DNA from: JBDTNK01 sp039933775
GTDB taxonomy: Bacteria; Chloroflexota; Limnocylindria; QHBO01
Assembly: GCA_039933775.1 (NCBI GenBank)
Contig: JBDTNK010000072.1
Span: 1-10,004, forward strand
DNA length: 10,004 nt
Direction: 5' to 3'
Shown here: positions 1 to 5,419 of the stretch, in pieces
How positions within the stretch are numbered: position 1 is the first letter of the stretch
Layout of the letters: every line of letters starts with the position of its first letter
Program-made: the position numbers and the translations under genes
The notes under the pieces: model-generated
Seen by the model: the letters and a program-made list of their open reading frames with translations, nothing else
Databases searched by the model: none
Told to the model about the DNA's origin: nothing

Positions 1-15
1 AGACTGAACCTCGCG

Positions 16-180
16 GTGGGCCGTTAGCTCAGTGGTTAGAGCAGGGGACTTTTAAGTCACCCAACCCTATGCGCTGTGCCCTGAGCGTGAGATATCGTGC
101 GTAAATGGCCGAATCTCCTGCTCTAACAGGGCCTCTGGCAACAGCACATGATTCGGCCTTCAGCAGGGGATTCGAAGGCC
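16..180 (+). repeat. Structured repeat, copy 1, with a tRNA-Lys(UUU)-like 5' part
   Basis: Bases 16-69 match 3394-3447 with a single mismatch, and weaker similarity continues to about 148, with a shared AGCAGG-rich element near 162-173. The start reads like tRNA-Lys: acceptor strand GGGCCGT (18-24), D-arm GCTC/GAGC (27-30, 39-42) and a CTTTTAA loop with TTT at 51-53. The anticodon 3' strand is wrong (GTCAC, not TCCCC), there is no TTCRA T-loop, and the acceptor 3' strand is degraded here, so this is not a working tRNA. TTAGAGCAGGGGA (36-48) pairs with TCTCCTGCTCTAA (114-126) over 13 positions with one G-U. GAATCTCCTGCT (111-122) can alternatively pair with AGCAGGGGATTC (162-173). It could be a tRNA-derived repeat, a recombination site or a structured RNA; no promoter is evident. 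Confidence 0.6.
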
Positions 181-204
181 GTGCACCTGGCCCGATCGGT
201 AGGG

Positions 205-978
205 CTATAGCCCTTCGGCGTCGGTCACGAAGGACTCAAACGCCATCTCATCGTGACCGAGCTTGCGACTTCCGAAGGTTCGATCGTCCGAGTACGGCAA
301 GTCGTCCCACCCAGCAAACGGCCGGCGGAAGCAGCGGGCAAGGATCGCGGGAATCCACCACGGCGGAGGCTCGAAGCCGGTGTCGGTTCGGTGCATCGAG
401 ACCGCGACCTTGACGCGTGGAGGCGGGGGCGTCGCACGGGCAACGAGCAGACGCACAGGCACGCCACCGATGTCCACCCGGACCTCCGCGTTGGGATCCG
501 CCAGAGCTGAGCGCAACGCCGGGTCAATGCTATCCAGAATCGCATCAGCCGCCTGGATCGCCTGCTGCTCGCGGAACAGCCGGTAGTCGAGTTCTTCCGG
601 AAGCAGTTGATCCGCTCGAAGGGCGCGGAAATAGGCGTACGAGTCACCGCGCTCGCCGGATCGGTGGTCGAAATGCGCGGCCACAAGCCACACGACGTTC
701 GTGTCGCGGTCGAGCCAGGTCAGACCTCGGATGCGCTCCCCGCGGCGAAGCGGATGCATCGGGATCCGGCCGCTGGCGAGGTCCTCGATGCTGTCTTCAT
801 CGACGGGATCTGTTCCTCGCTTGTCGGTGAAGGTACGGATGAACTTCGCGGCATCCGAGCTGCCGGCGGCCAGCTCGTCAAGCGAACGTTCGAGGTCGTC
901 CGATGTGAATCCAAGGTCTTCCACCAGGCATCGATGCGTGATGCGCACCTGATGGGCGGGACGCTCGCTCGTGGACAT
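205..978 (-). CDS. Uncharacterised protein, putative toxin partner of the upstream RHH-like antitoxin
   Basis: A 257-aa soluble protein read from ATG 978; a TTG at 984 in frame is an alternative, and neither start has a well-spaced Shine-Dalgarno. No signal peptide or membrane segment is visible. The most family-like part is residues ~80-130: an RG-L-W-x-D strand, then VVWLVAAHFDHRSGERGDSY and a YFRAL...LLPEELDYRLF stretch. It recalls RelE/HigB-like small toxin folds and island proteins with a W-L-x-A-x-x-HR motif, but I cannot name the family. The C-terminal half is Pro/Arg-rich with a PPWWIP motif and an R-R-P-F-A-G-W-D-D-L-P tail. It lies about 80 bp downstream of the small RHH-like gene on the same strand, as in a toxin-antitoxin operon. 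Real coding is well supported by composition; the toxin role is inferred from context. Confidence 0.65.
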   Translation of the reverse strand: MSTSERPAHQVRITHRCLVEDLGFTSDDLERSLDELAAGSSDAAKFIRTFTDKRGTDPVDEDSIEDLASGRIPMHPLRRGERIRGLTWLDRDTNVVWLVAAHFDHRSGERGDSYAYFRALRADQLLPEELDYRLFREQQAIQAADAILDSIDPALRSALADPNAEVRVDIGGVPVRLLVARATPPPPRVKVAVSMHRTDTGFEPPPWWIPAILARCFRRPFAGWDDLPYSDDRTFGSRKLGHDEMAFESFVTDAEGL

Positions 979-1059
979 CTCCAAACGATAGCGGCCGGCA
1001 CCATGTGCCGACCGCTAGCTCAGCGGGCGTTCCGCCGGCCACGCGTTCAGGAGTCGCCG

Positions 1060-1344
1060 TCAGTCTGCGGAATCTGCGAGCAGGTGCTGGACGCGGCGAC
1101 CGTCGTCGCGAGCAGCTTCATGTCCGGCGGCGACAAAGGCGCGCCGAAGCTCAGCGCGATCATTGGATAGCACGGCTTTCTGGACGAGTCGGAACGCACC
1201 GTCGAGTTCGCTGCGGTGATTCTCGACGAACTCATTCAGCGCAGCGTGAAGCAGTTGCTGCGGACTTTCGCGGCGGACTGCGGCGAGCATTTGCGCTCGC
1301 TCGACATCCTCTGCATACAGCCGTGCTGTCTTTGTGGAATGCAC
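1060..1344 (-). CDS. Small ribbon-helix-helix-like antitoxin/repressor
   Basis: A 94-aa protein starting at GTG 1344, chosen because a perfect AGGAGG (1356-1351) sits 6 nt upstream. The N-terminus fits the ribbon-helix-helix layout: a short strand (KTARLY, residues 5-10), helix A (EDVERAQMLAAVRR), a turn (ESP), and helix B (QQLLHAALNEFVENHR). The rest is a charged helical tail that could wrap a toxin. RHH antitoxins of the CopG/ParD type typically bind tandem operator repeats and repress their own operon. Here three GTGAC units at an exact 8-bp pitch lie just upstream of the start. The next gene on the same strand begins about 80 bp downstream. The RHH assignment rests on pattern and context; a generic small DNA-binding protein is the alternative. 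Confidence 0.6.
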   Translation of the reverse strand: MHSTKTARLYAEDVERAQMLAAVRRESPQQLLHAALNEFVENHRSELDGAFRLVQKAVLSNDRAELRRAFVAAGHEAARDDGRRVQHLLADSAD

Positions 1345-1360
1345 GGTGGACCTCCTAAAC

Positions 1361-1406
1361 GACTGTGACGTTGTGACACAGTGACAAGGCCCGAGTCCGC
1401 TGTCAA
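1361..1406 (-). promoter_or_regulatory. Promoter -35 and tandem GTGAC operator for the RHH-like gene
   Basis: On the minus strand a consensus TTGACA (1406-1401) stands upstream of the GTG 1344 start; the -10 is weak and not assigned with confidence. Between it and the Shine-Dalgarno, the plus strand shows GTGAC at 1365-1369, 1373-1377 and 1381-1385, each exactly 8 bp apart, with TGTGACACA (1372-1380) a near palindrome. RHH dimers commonly bind such tandem sites, so autorepression is the likely use. Confidence 0.5.
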
Positions 1407-1468
1407 GTGTTTCGCACTAGGCAATATGTCTCATGCGCTGGCTCGGGGTGTAACGGGTCTTACGGACA

Positions 1469-1477
1469 TGCTACACT
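1469..1477 (+). promoter_or_regulatory. Extended -10 promoter, leaderless start of the 476-aa gene
   Basis: TGC-TACACT (1469-1477) has the TGn extension and a -10-like hexamer and ends 7 nt before ATG 1485, so transcription would begin at or near the A of the start codon. This matches the absence of a Shine-Dalgarno there and decides the start over the GTG at 1407. The same layout is repeated before the gene at 3704. Confidence 0.45.
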
Positions 1478-1484
1478 CCCGCCC

Positions 1485-2915
1485 ATGCGACATAAGACGC
1501 CGGGCCAAGCGAACCTACAGCGGCGGATCATTCTCGCGCTAGATGAGCGGTCGGCCGAGAGCGTGTCCGAACTGGCGCGTCGGCTGGCCGCAACCCGCCC
1601 TTCCGTCAGCCGCTCCCTGAAGGCGTTGGCGCGGCGAGGCCACGTCGCAAGGCGAGGCCGCGTCTGGTCGCTTACCGCGGAGGGGAAGTCAGAGATGCAG
1701 GCGATCGCTACCGGTGTCCCGCGCGCAATGCAGCTGGCGCTGAAGCGGGAGTCCGCTTGGCAGCGCACGATCGGCCAGGACTTGGCACGAGCAGCACGCT
1801 CAGTTCTGGGCCCTTACGACGCCATGCCGCAGACTCTGCAAATGTTCACTGGCATCGAGGGGATCGCTCGATCCGTGGCTGAGTCGCCGGCGGCCCGCCT
1901 CGCGGGGGAAATGAGCCAAATATCACAAGCGGCAACATCAGCAGCCTCTCTGATGAAGCCTTCGGCCTCGGTGTTCGAGGGAATGAACTTTGGGGGGTCG
2001 AATGCACTGAGCGAGGCCCTCAATGGCTTCAACGCCAGCTTCTTGACCGGGCTCGCCTCACAGTCGTTCGCAGACCTGACGCTCGCACCTGCCCTTACCT
2101 CGATCCTTGAGACACAGCGTCTGCAGACGGATGCCCTCCTCCAGGGCGCAGCCGCCGGCGCGTGGTGGAATGAGCTGGTTGCCGACAGCCTGATGCCGAC
2201 CAGCCGGATCATCGCCGACATCAGTGCGATGCCGGCGCTGGTGGCGATGCCACGCTCGATCGATCAACTCTTGGTCGGGCCCTTGCTGGCGGGCGTGAGC
2301 GACGTGGTCAGCGCCCACGCCGCGCACGCTGCCATTGTGTTGGGAGATTTGACGCCCAGGCTGACTCCTCGGTCAGCAGCTTTCATCCGGGACTTCAGCC
2401 TCCCGGCACGTGGCACCGCGACCTTCGTATCGGGTGCCAGGGACTTGCTGACCCCACGAGAGGAGAGGTCGATCTCACGGCCCGCGATGCGCGGGCTCCC
2501 GCGGCTGGAGAGCCTGATCGCCGCAGTCGATCAGGAAGCCGCTGAGGAATGGCGTGCGGCCTGGCATACGTTGGAAGCCCAGAAGCCGGGGTGGAGCCGC
2601 GGCGCGGCACATCACGGGCGCGAGAGCCTGCGACTCGTCCTCACCAACCTGGCGCCTGATACCGAAGTGCCGCGAGATTCGGACGGGCGCATCACGCAGC
2701 GCGCCCGCGTCATGTGCGTTCTGAGTGGCGGTCGTGAGACGCTTCGCGATTGGGCGATCGCACAGGCGCAGGCAGTAAGGGCCACGTATGACGCCCTTGC
2801 CGCCGAGGCGCATTCCCCTCGACTCGATCCTGTCGGGCTCGCTGCCGTCCTCGAGGCGTCCGGCAGCCTGATGCAGCTGCTGCTCACCTTCGATGCGGAC
2901 CGTCAGGAGGACTAG
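1485..2915 (+). CDS. Winged-helix protein with large helical region and conserved-looking C-terminal domain
   Basis: A 476-aa protein. The start at ATG 1485 is preferred over GTG 1407 because the residues before it are not protein-like and a -10 box sits 7 nt upstream. Residues ~8-70 form a MarR-like winged helix (ILALDERSAESVSELARRL, then TRPSVSRSLKALARRGHV, then a GRVWSLT wing). Residues ~75-330 are Ala/Ser/Leu-rich and mostly helical, with no clear transmembrane helix. Residues ~336-476 look like a separate domain: EEWRAAWHTL, AAHHGRESLRLVL, ITQRARVMCVL and YDALAAEAHS, ending acidic. That domain loosely recalls C-terminal regions of predicted defence nucleases or HEPN-like effectors, including pPIWI-associated ones, but this is memory-based and uncertain. 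Its gene ends inside an AGGAGG-TAG-GTG junction with the next reading frame, suggesting it was the first gene of an operon whose second gene is broken. Confidence 0.75.
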   Translation: MRHKTPGQANLQRRIILALDERSAESVSELARRLAATRPSVSRSLKALARRGHVARRGRVWSLTAEGKSEMQAIATGVPRAMQLALKRESAWQRTIGQDLARAARSVLGPYDAMPQTLQMFTGIEGIARSVAESPAARLAGEMSQISQAATSAASLMKPSASVFEGMNFGGSNALSEALNGFNASFLTGLASQSFADLTLAPALTSILETQRLQTDALLQGAAAGAWWNELVADSLMPTSRIIADISAMPALVAMPRSIDQLLVGPLLAGVSDVVSAHAAHAAIVLGDLTPRLTPRSAAFIRDFSLPARGTATFVSGARDLLTPREERSISRPAMRGLPRLESLIAAVDQEAAEEWRAAWHTLEAQKPGWSRGAAHHGRESLRLVLTNLAPDTEVPRDSDGRITQRARVMCVLSGGRETLRDWAIAQAQAVRATYDALAAEAHSPRLDPVGLAAVLEASGSLMQLLLTFDADRQED

Positions 2916-3024
2916 GTGTCCGACGAAGGAAGACTCAGGCGCGAGCTTCACCCGCGAGGCCAATCGCGTTCTCATCGATACCGAATACACCAGGCGCCAG
3001 CACATGCTGGTTGGTCAGACCTAG
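2916..3024 (+). pseudogene. Frameshifted remnant of a second gene in the operon
   Basis: GTG 2916 directly follows the TAG of the previous gene and has AGGAGG (2905-2910) 5 nt upstream, a strong translation start. The frame from that GTG soon becomes Arg/His/Ser-rich and unconvincing. Shifting by one base near 2925 gives a protein-like run (SGASFTREANRVLIDTEYTR, then RQHMLVGQT) that stops at TAG 3022-3024. The EANRVLIDTEYT-x-x-x-H pattern resembles the N-terminal helix of SLATT-type membrane effectors, an inference from memory only. No membrane helices follow, so the gene is both shifted and truncated. A chance reading is possible. Confidence 0.4.
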
Positions 3025-3124
3025 AGGACCAAGGGCAACTTGGATCGACCTCCCGTCTACCAGTCTCACAGGCGGCGTCGTTCGTCCATCATGAGCATCA
3101 GCCATTTGAAGCTCTGAGTGAGGC

Positions 3125-3433
3125 ATGCGCGCGTTCGTACTGAGAATCTCGCCGGCCGGCGTCGACGGGGTGCCGGAGGCGCTGGCGTCGAACGAGATCA
3201 GTATCGGCTGGGCCAAGGCGGACCGTTTGACAGATCCGACCTTGGACTACCGGCAGTTCCGCGAGGTGCTGAAGGAGGCGTACTACGCCGATGAGCCCGG
3301 ATACCGCGACGCGGGTGGCGTGGCCGGGCAGCTGTGGCGATTCATCCGTGGTCAAGCCTCTTTCGAATCACGTGCTCTAACTGAGCACGAAACGTGGGCC
3401 GTTAGCTCAGCGGTTAGAGCAGGGGACTTTTAA
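3125..3433 (+). pseudogene. Truncated N-terminal fragment of a restriction-associated protein
   Basis: The open frame gives 102 aa, but only the first ~75 residues (to about 3349) look natural: MRAFVLRISPAGVDGVPEAL, SNEISIGW, LDYRQFREVLKEAYYADEPG, then GGVAGQLWRFIRG. This resembles the N-terminal module found at the start of some Mrr-like or other restriction/defence proteins, where an ISIGW-type strand and a W-R-F-(I/V)-R segment are normally followed by a GD-L-V-V-V-P strand. That strand is missing. The frame instead continues for about 15 unrelated residues and then reads through the second tRNA-like repeat. The gene was therefore probably cut by the rearrangement that placed the repeat here. 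A short functional domain protein cannot be excluded. No good Shine-Dalgarno is seen. Confidence 0.5.
3371..3389. repeat. Perfect 7-bp hairpin just before repeat copy 2
   Basis: CGTGCTC (3371-3377) and GAGCACG (3383-3389) are perfect complements around a 5-nt TAACT loop. The hairpin ends 4 bp before the repeat begins. There is no T-run, so it is not a classical terminator; copy 1 has no equivalent in the 15 bp shown before it. Confidence 0.45.
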
Positions 3434-3577
3434 GTCACCCAACCCTAACCGCTGTGCTCTGAGCGTGAGAAACGGTCCAAAAAGGCCCGAATCCCCTGCT
3501 GTACCGAGGCGGTCCTAACAGCACAATAACGGCGCGATTTCGGCCGGATTCGGGCGCTTCTGACAGCAGGAGATTCC
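3394..3577 (+). repeat. Structured repeat, copy 2, with a tRNA-Lys(UUU)-like fold
   Basis: This is the better preserved copy. GGGCCGT (3396-3402) pairs fully with ACGGTCC (3472-3478, one G-U), giving a complete 7-bp acceptor-like stem. TA, a GCTC/GAGC D-arm (3405-3408/3417-3420) and a CTTTTAA loop (TTT at 3429-3431) follow in tRNA spacing. The anticodon arm can fold as GGGGACT/AGTC-A-CCC with a UUUA loop and one bulged A. A CGCT/AGCG hairpin stands where the T-arm should be and there is no TTCRA or CCA end. Downstream, TCCCCTGCT (3492-3500) can pair with AGCAGGGGA (3418-3426) or with AGCAGGAGATTC (3566-3577). A bona fide tRNA is excluded by the missing T-loop; a tRNA-like RNA or tRNA-derived recombination site remains open. 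Confidence 0.6.
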
Positions 3578-3603
3578 GTGCCCATATCGAGTCTCCTGCT
3601 GTC
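3562..3603. repeat. Perfect 12-bp inverted repeat
   Basis: GACAGCAGGAGA (3562-3573) and TCTCCTGCTGTC (3592-3603) are exact reverse complements with an 18-nt loop. Both arms are variants of the CCTGCT/AGCAGG element that also occurs in the two tRNA-like repeats, so this is part of one palindrome family. A further GGCCGGATTC direct repeat lies at 3542-3551 and 3644-3653. The gene-free stretch 3434-3703 is mostly made of these elements. No T-run follows, so termination is not implied. Confidence 0.65.
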
Positions 3604-3687
3604 CTTGTTTCCAAAACGAGGGTGTTTCACCGCCGCGGAAACAGGCCGGATTCTGGTACAGCTGAGGGGTCGCGCTGTTGCCACTCA

Positions 3688-3696
3688 TGCTATGTT
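3688..3696 (+). promoter_or_regulatory. Extended -10 promoter, leaderless start of the AbiEi-like gene
   Basis: TGC-TATGTT (3688-3696) is an extended -10 element ending 7 nt before ATG 3704, the same arrangement and spacing as at 1469-1477. Both are preceded by CA and share CATGCTA. There is no convincing -35. It supports ATG 3704 over the GTG at 3578, which lies inside the palindromic spacer. Confidence 0.45.
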
Positions 3697-3703
3697 TCCG
3701 GTG

Positions 3704-4774
3704 ATGGAAACCAGGCCTCGTTTGGAGACAGCGCTGCTGGACGATTTCGTCCTTCGGCTGCGCCAGATCCTGGCGCCGGATTGGTCCGTCCGGCGCACCC
3801 GATTGCCGCAACAGCGGCTGTGGGAGCCCGACATGGTTCTCGAGATCAGGGCGCCCGGCGGAATCCGAGGCCGACTCGCGGTCGCCGTTCAGCCGAGGCT
3901 CTACCCCCGCGACGTCATATCGCAGCGGCCGCTGTGGCGATCGCTCGCCGAGAGGATGCCGGTGCTGATCCTGACGAGCGTGCTGACCCCGCGCACCCGC
4001 GAGGTGCTCGACGAGGCGAAGCTCAGCTACGCCGACGCGGTCGGCGCCCTGCGGCTCGTCATGTCAGAACCCGCGGTGAGCATCGAACACTGGACCGGAA
4101 CGACCCGGCGCCGGCCGCCGCCAGAGCGGCGCGAGCTGCAGGGCCTGCGGACCGCGGCCGCCGGACGCGGCGTGCGGGCGCTGTGCGACCTGCGCCCGCC
4201 CTATGGCGTGCGCGAGTTCGCGACTCGGGCGGGGCTGTCGCCGGCGACGGCCTCGCGCCTGTTCGATCTCCTCGATCGTGAGGCGCTCATCGAGCGCGAC
4301 TCACCGCGATCTCCGGTAAAGAAGGTCGACTGGGCCAGGCTTCTCCGGCGCTGGGCGCAGGACTACCGCTTCGAGACCTCGAACCGGATTGCCACCTTCA
4401 TCGAGCCGCGGACCCTACCCAAGCTGTTCGAGAAGCTGCGGACGTACGATGAACCGTACGCCATCACCGGCTCTTACGCCGCCACCCGCTGGGCGCCGAT
4501 CGCGCCTCCTCGACTCGTGTCGATGTTCACCGAAGACGTCGAGCGCGCCGCACGGGAATTGGACCTGAAGCGGACCGAAGTCGGCATCAACATCGTGCTG
4601 GCCGAGCCCTTCGACCCGGTCGTCTTCGAGCGAACGCAGCGGATCGACGAGGTCACGTACGCAGCCCCGTCGCAGGTCGTCGCCGATCTTCTGAGCGGAC
4701 CGGGCCGGGCGCCGCAGGAGGCTGAGGCGATGCTGGCCTGGATGGTGGGACATGAGCGTGCGTGGCGAGGCTGA
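3704..4774 (+). CDS. AbiEi-like antitoxin/DNA-binding protein with degenerate nuclease-fold N-terminus
   Basis: A 356-aa protein from ATG 3704. Residues ~10-125 look like a restriction-endonuclease-like fold: W-E-P-D (D43), a strand, RGRLAVAVQPRLYP, then PVLILTSVLTPRTREVLDEA and SYADAVGALRLV. In related actinobacterial proteins the central strand usually reads VEVK; here it is VAVQ (residues 60-63), so the catalytic Glu and Lys are absent and the domain is probably not an active nuclease. Residues ~140-215 are a winged helix (GVREFATRAGLSPATASRLF, DLLDREALIERD). Residues ~215-356 match the AbiEi type IV antitoxin C-terminal pattern: YAITGSYAATRWAPI, a GINIVLAEPFDPVVF strand pair, and APSQVVADLLSGPGR...EAEAMLAWM. 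It overlaps the RES gene by 23 bp, so the two are likely co-transcribed. A repressor or second antitoxin role is inferred. Confidence 0.75.
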   Translation: METRPRLETALLDDFVLRLRQILAPDWSVRRTRLPQQRLWEPDMVLEIRAPGGIRGRLAVAVQPRLYPRDVISQRPLWRSLAERMPVLILTSVLTPRTREVLDEAKLSYADAVGALRLVMSEPAVSIEHWTGTTRRRPPPERRELQGLRTAAAGRGVRALCDLRPPYGVREFATRAGLSPATASRLFDLLDREALIERDSPRSPVKKVDWARLLRRWAQDYRFETSNRIATFIEPRTLPKLFEKLRTYDEPYAITGSYAATRWAPIAPPRLVSMFTEDVERAARELDLKRTEVGINIVLAEPFDPVVFERTQRIDEVTYAAPSQVVADLLSGPGRAPQEAEAMLAWMVGHERAWRG

Positions 4775-5363
4775 CGTGCGGTCGATCCCCTGTCGTGAGG
4801 GCGGGGAGTTCGACGGGACGCACGTCTTCCGCGCTGTCTGGAGCGATCGCTGGGCGGCCGGCGAGCCCTACCCACCGCTGATCCCACCGGTCACGACGGG
4901 CCGCTGGAACGACGAGCAGCACCCGACGGTCTACACCAGCCACGAGCCGGCCGTCGCGCTGCGCGAGAAGCTCGAGCACCTCGGACCCGAGACGTGGGCG
5001 GGCAGCCTGCTCGCAGCCTCGGGGCGACCCGTTCGCACGTCGATCGTGGTGGTCGGCTTCGACCCGCTACCGGTGCAGACCTACGACGGGCGTGGGGTGC
5101 TCAATCCGAAGGACCTCTTCCCGCCACTCCTGGCCCAAGACTACGGGCCCGCCCGGGCCTTCTCGCGAGCGTGCCGCGACCAGGGCGATGCCTCACTCAT
5201 CGTCCCGTCCGCACCGCTGTTCCGTGATACCGGCGAATTTCGCTGGAATCAAGCGTTCTTCGTCGGTGGGCGCGGACAGCCCCATGTCGACGACTTTCCG
5301 GGGCCGAAAGAGATGACTGTTGAATGCGAGGCGGCCCTTGCGGAGCGGCTCTCGGGTCATTGA
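4752..5363 (+). CDS. RES-domain toxin, probable NAD+-degrading enzyme
   Basis: A 203-aa protein whose ATG lies inside the end of the previous gene. The RES features appear in order: HVFRAVW (Arg27), GRWN (50-53) followed by VYTS (60-63) and ALREKLEHL (69-77, Glu72 or Glu75), then SLIVPSAPLF with Ser153. The family is named for its conserved Arg, Glu and Ser. Characterised members (MbcT of Mycobacterium, RES-Xre toxins) degrade NAD+ in the cytoplasm and are silenced by an Xre/MbcA-type antitoxin, usually encoded upstream. Here the gene just upstream is an AbiEi-like protein and the Xre-type gene follows, with its own promoter beginning at the last codons of this gene. Length is normal for the family and no active-site loss is evident. 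The domain call is firm; the substrate is by family. Confidence 0.85.
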   Translation: MSVRGEADVRSIPCREGGEFDGTHVFRAVWSDRWAAGEPYPPLIPPVTTGRWNDEQHPTVYTSHEPAVALREKLEHLGPETWAGSLLAASGRPVRTSIVVVGFDPLPVQTYDGRGVLNPKDLFPPLLAQDYGPARAFSRACRDQGDASLIVPSAPLFRDTGEFRWNQAFFVGGRGQPHVDDFPGPKEMTVECEAALAERLSGH

Positions 5364-5416
5364 CTGCATATGGAATGGCGCTATAGTGGCTGTCTACTGG
5401 GCAACTACTGGAGTAG
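5360..5416 (+). promoter_or_regulatory. Promoter and palindromic operator of the Xre/MbcA-like antitoxin
   Basis: TTGACT (5360-5365), 16 bp, TATAGT (5382-5387) is a good sigma-70-type promoter; its -35 begins at the last base of the toxin reading frame. Downstream, CTACTGG is repeated at 5394-5400 and 5405-5411, and CTACT-GG-AGTAG (5405-5416) is a perfect palindrome. The palindrome overlaps the Shine-Dalgarno (GGAG 5410-5413, 6 nt before ATG 5420). A protein bound here could block both transcription and translation start, as expected for antitoxin autoregulation. Confidence 0.6.
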
Positions 5417-5419
5417 AGA

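Noticed and set aside
18..96. Functional tRNA-Lys gene at copy 1 or copy 2
   Set aside because: The anticodon 3' strand does not pair as in tRNA, there is no TTCRA T-loop, and no CCA-type end; only the 5' part resembles tRNA.
202..213. Perfect palindrome GGGCTATAGCCC overlapping the stop of the minus-strand gene
   Set aside because: No loop, no T-run, and a single 12-bp palindrome at a gene end is weak evidence for a site.
1013..1025. CTAGCTCAGCGG, similar to a tRNA D-arm
   Set aside because: No matching acceptor, anticodon arm or T-loop around it; chance similarity.
607..1170. Plus-strand 187-aa open frame opposite the left minus-strand genes
   Set aside because: Shadow frame: the minus strand has better start signals, protein-like composition and an operon layout.
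2935..3216. Minus-strand 93-aa open frame covering the gap between 2916 and 3125
   Set aside because: Some stretches look protein-like, but there is no start signal or recognisable motif, and the plus strand has the Shine-Dalgarno and family-like pieces.
3422..3510. tRNA-Lys interrupted by an intron, with TCCCC at 3492 resuming the anticodon stem
   Set aside because: The sequence after TCCCC has no room for a T-arm and no T-loop consensus; no group I core was recognisable in the ~60 bp between.
3562..3610. Rho-independent terminator
   Set aside because: The stem is perfect but the loop is 18 nt and no T-run follows.
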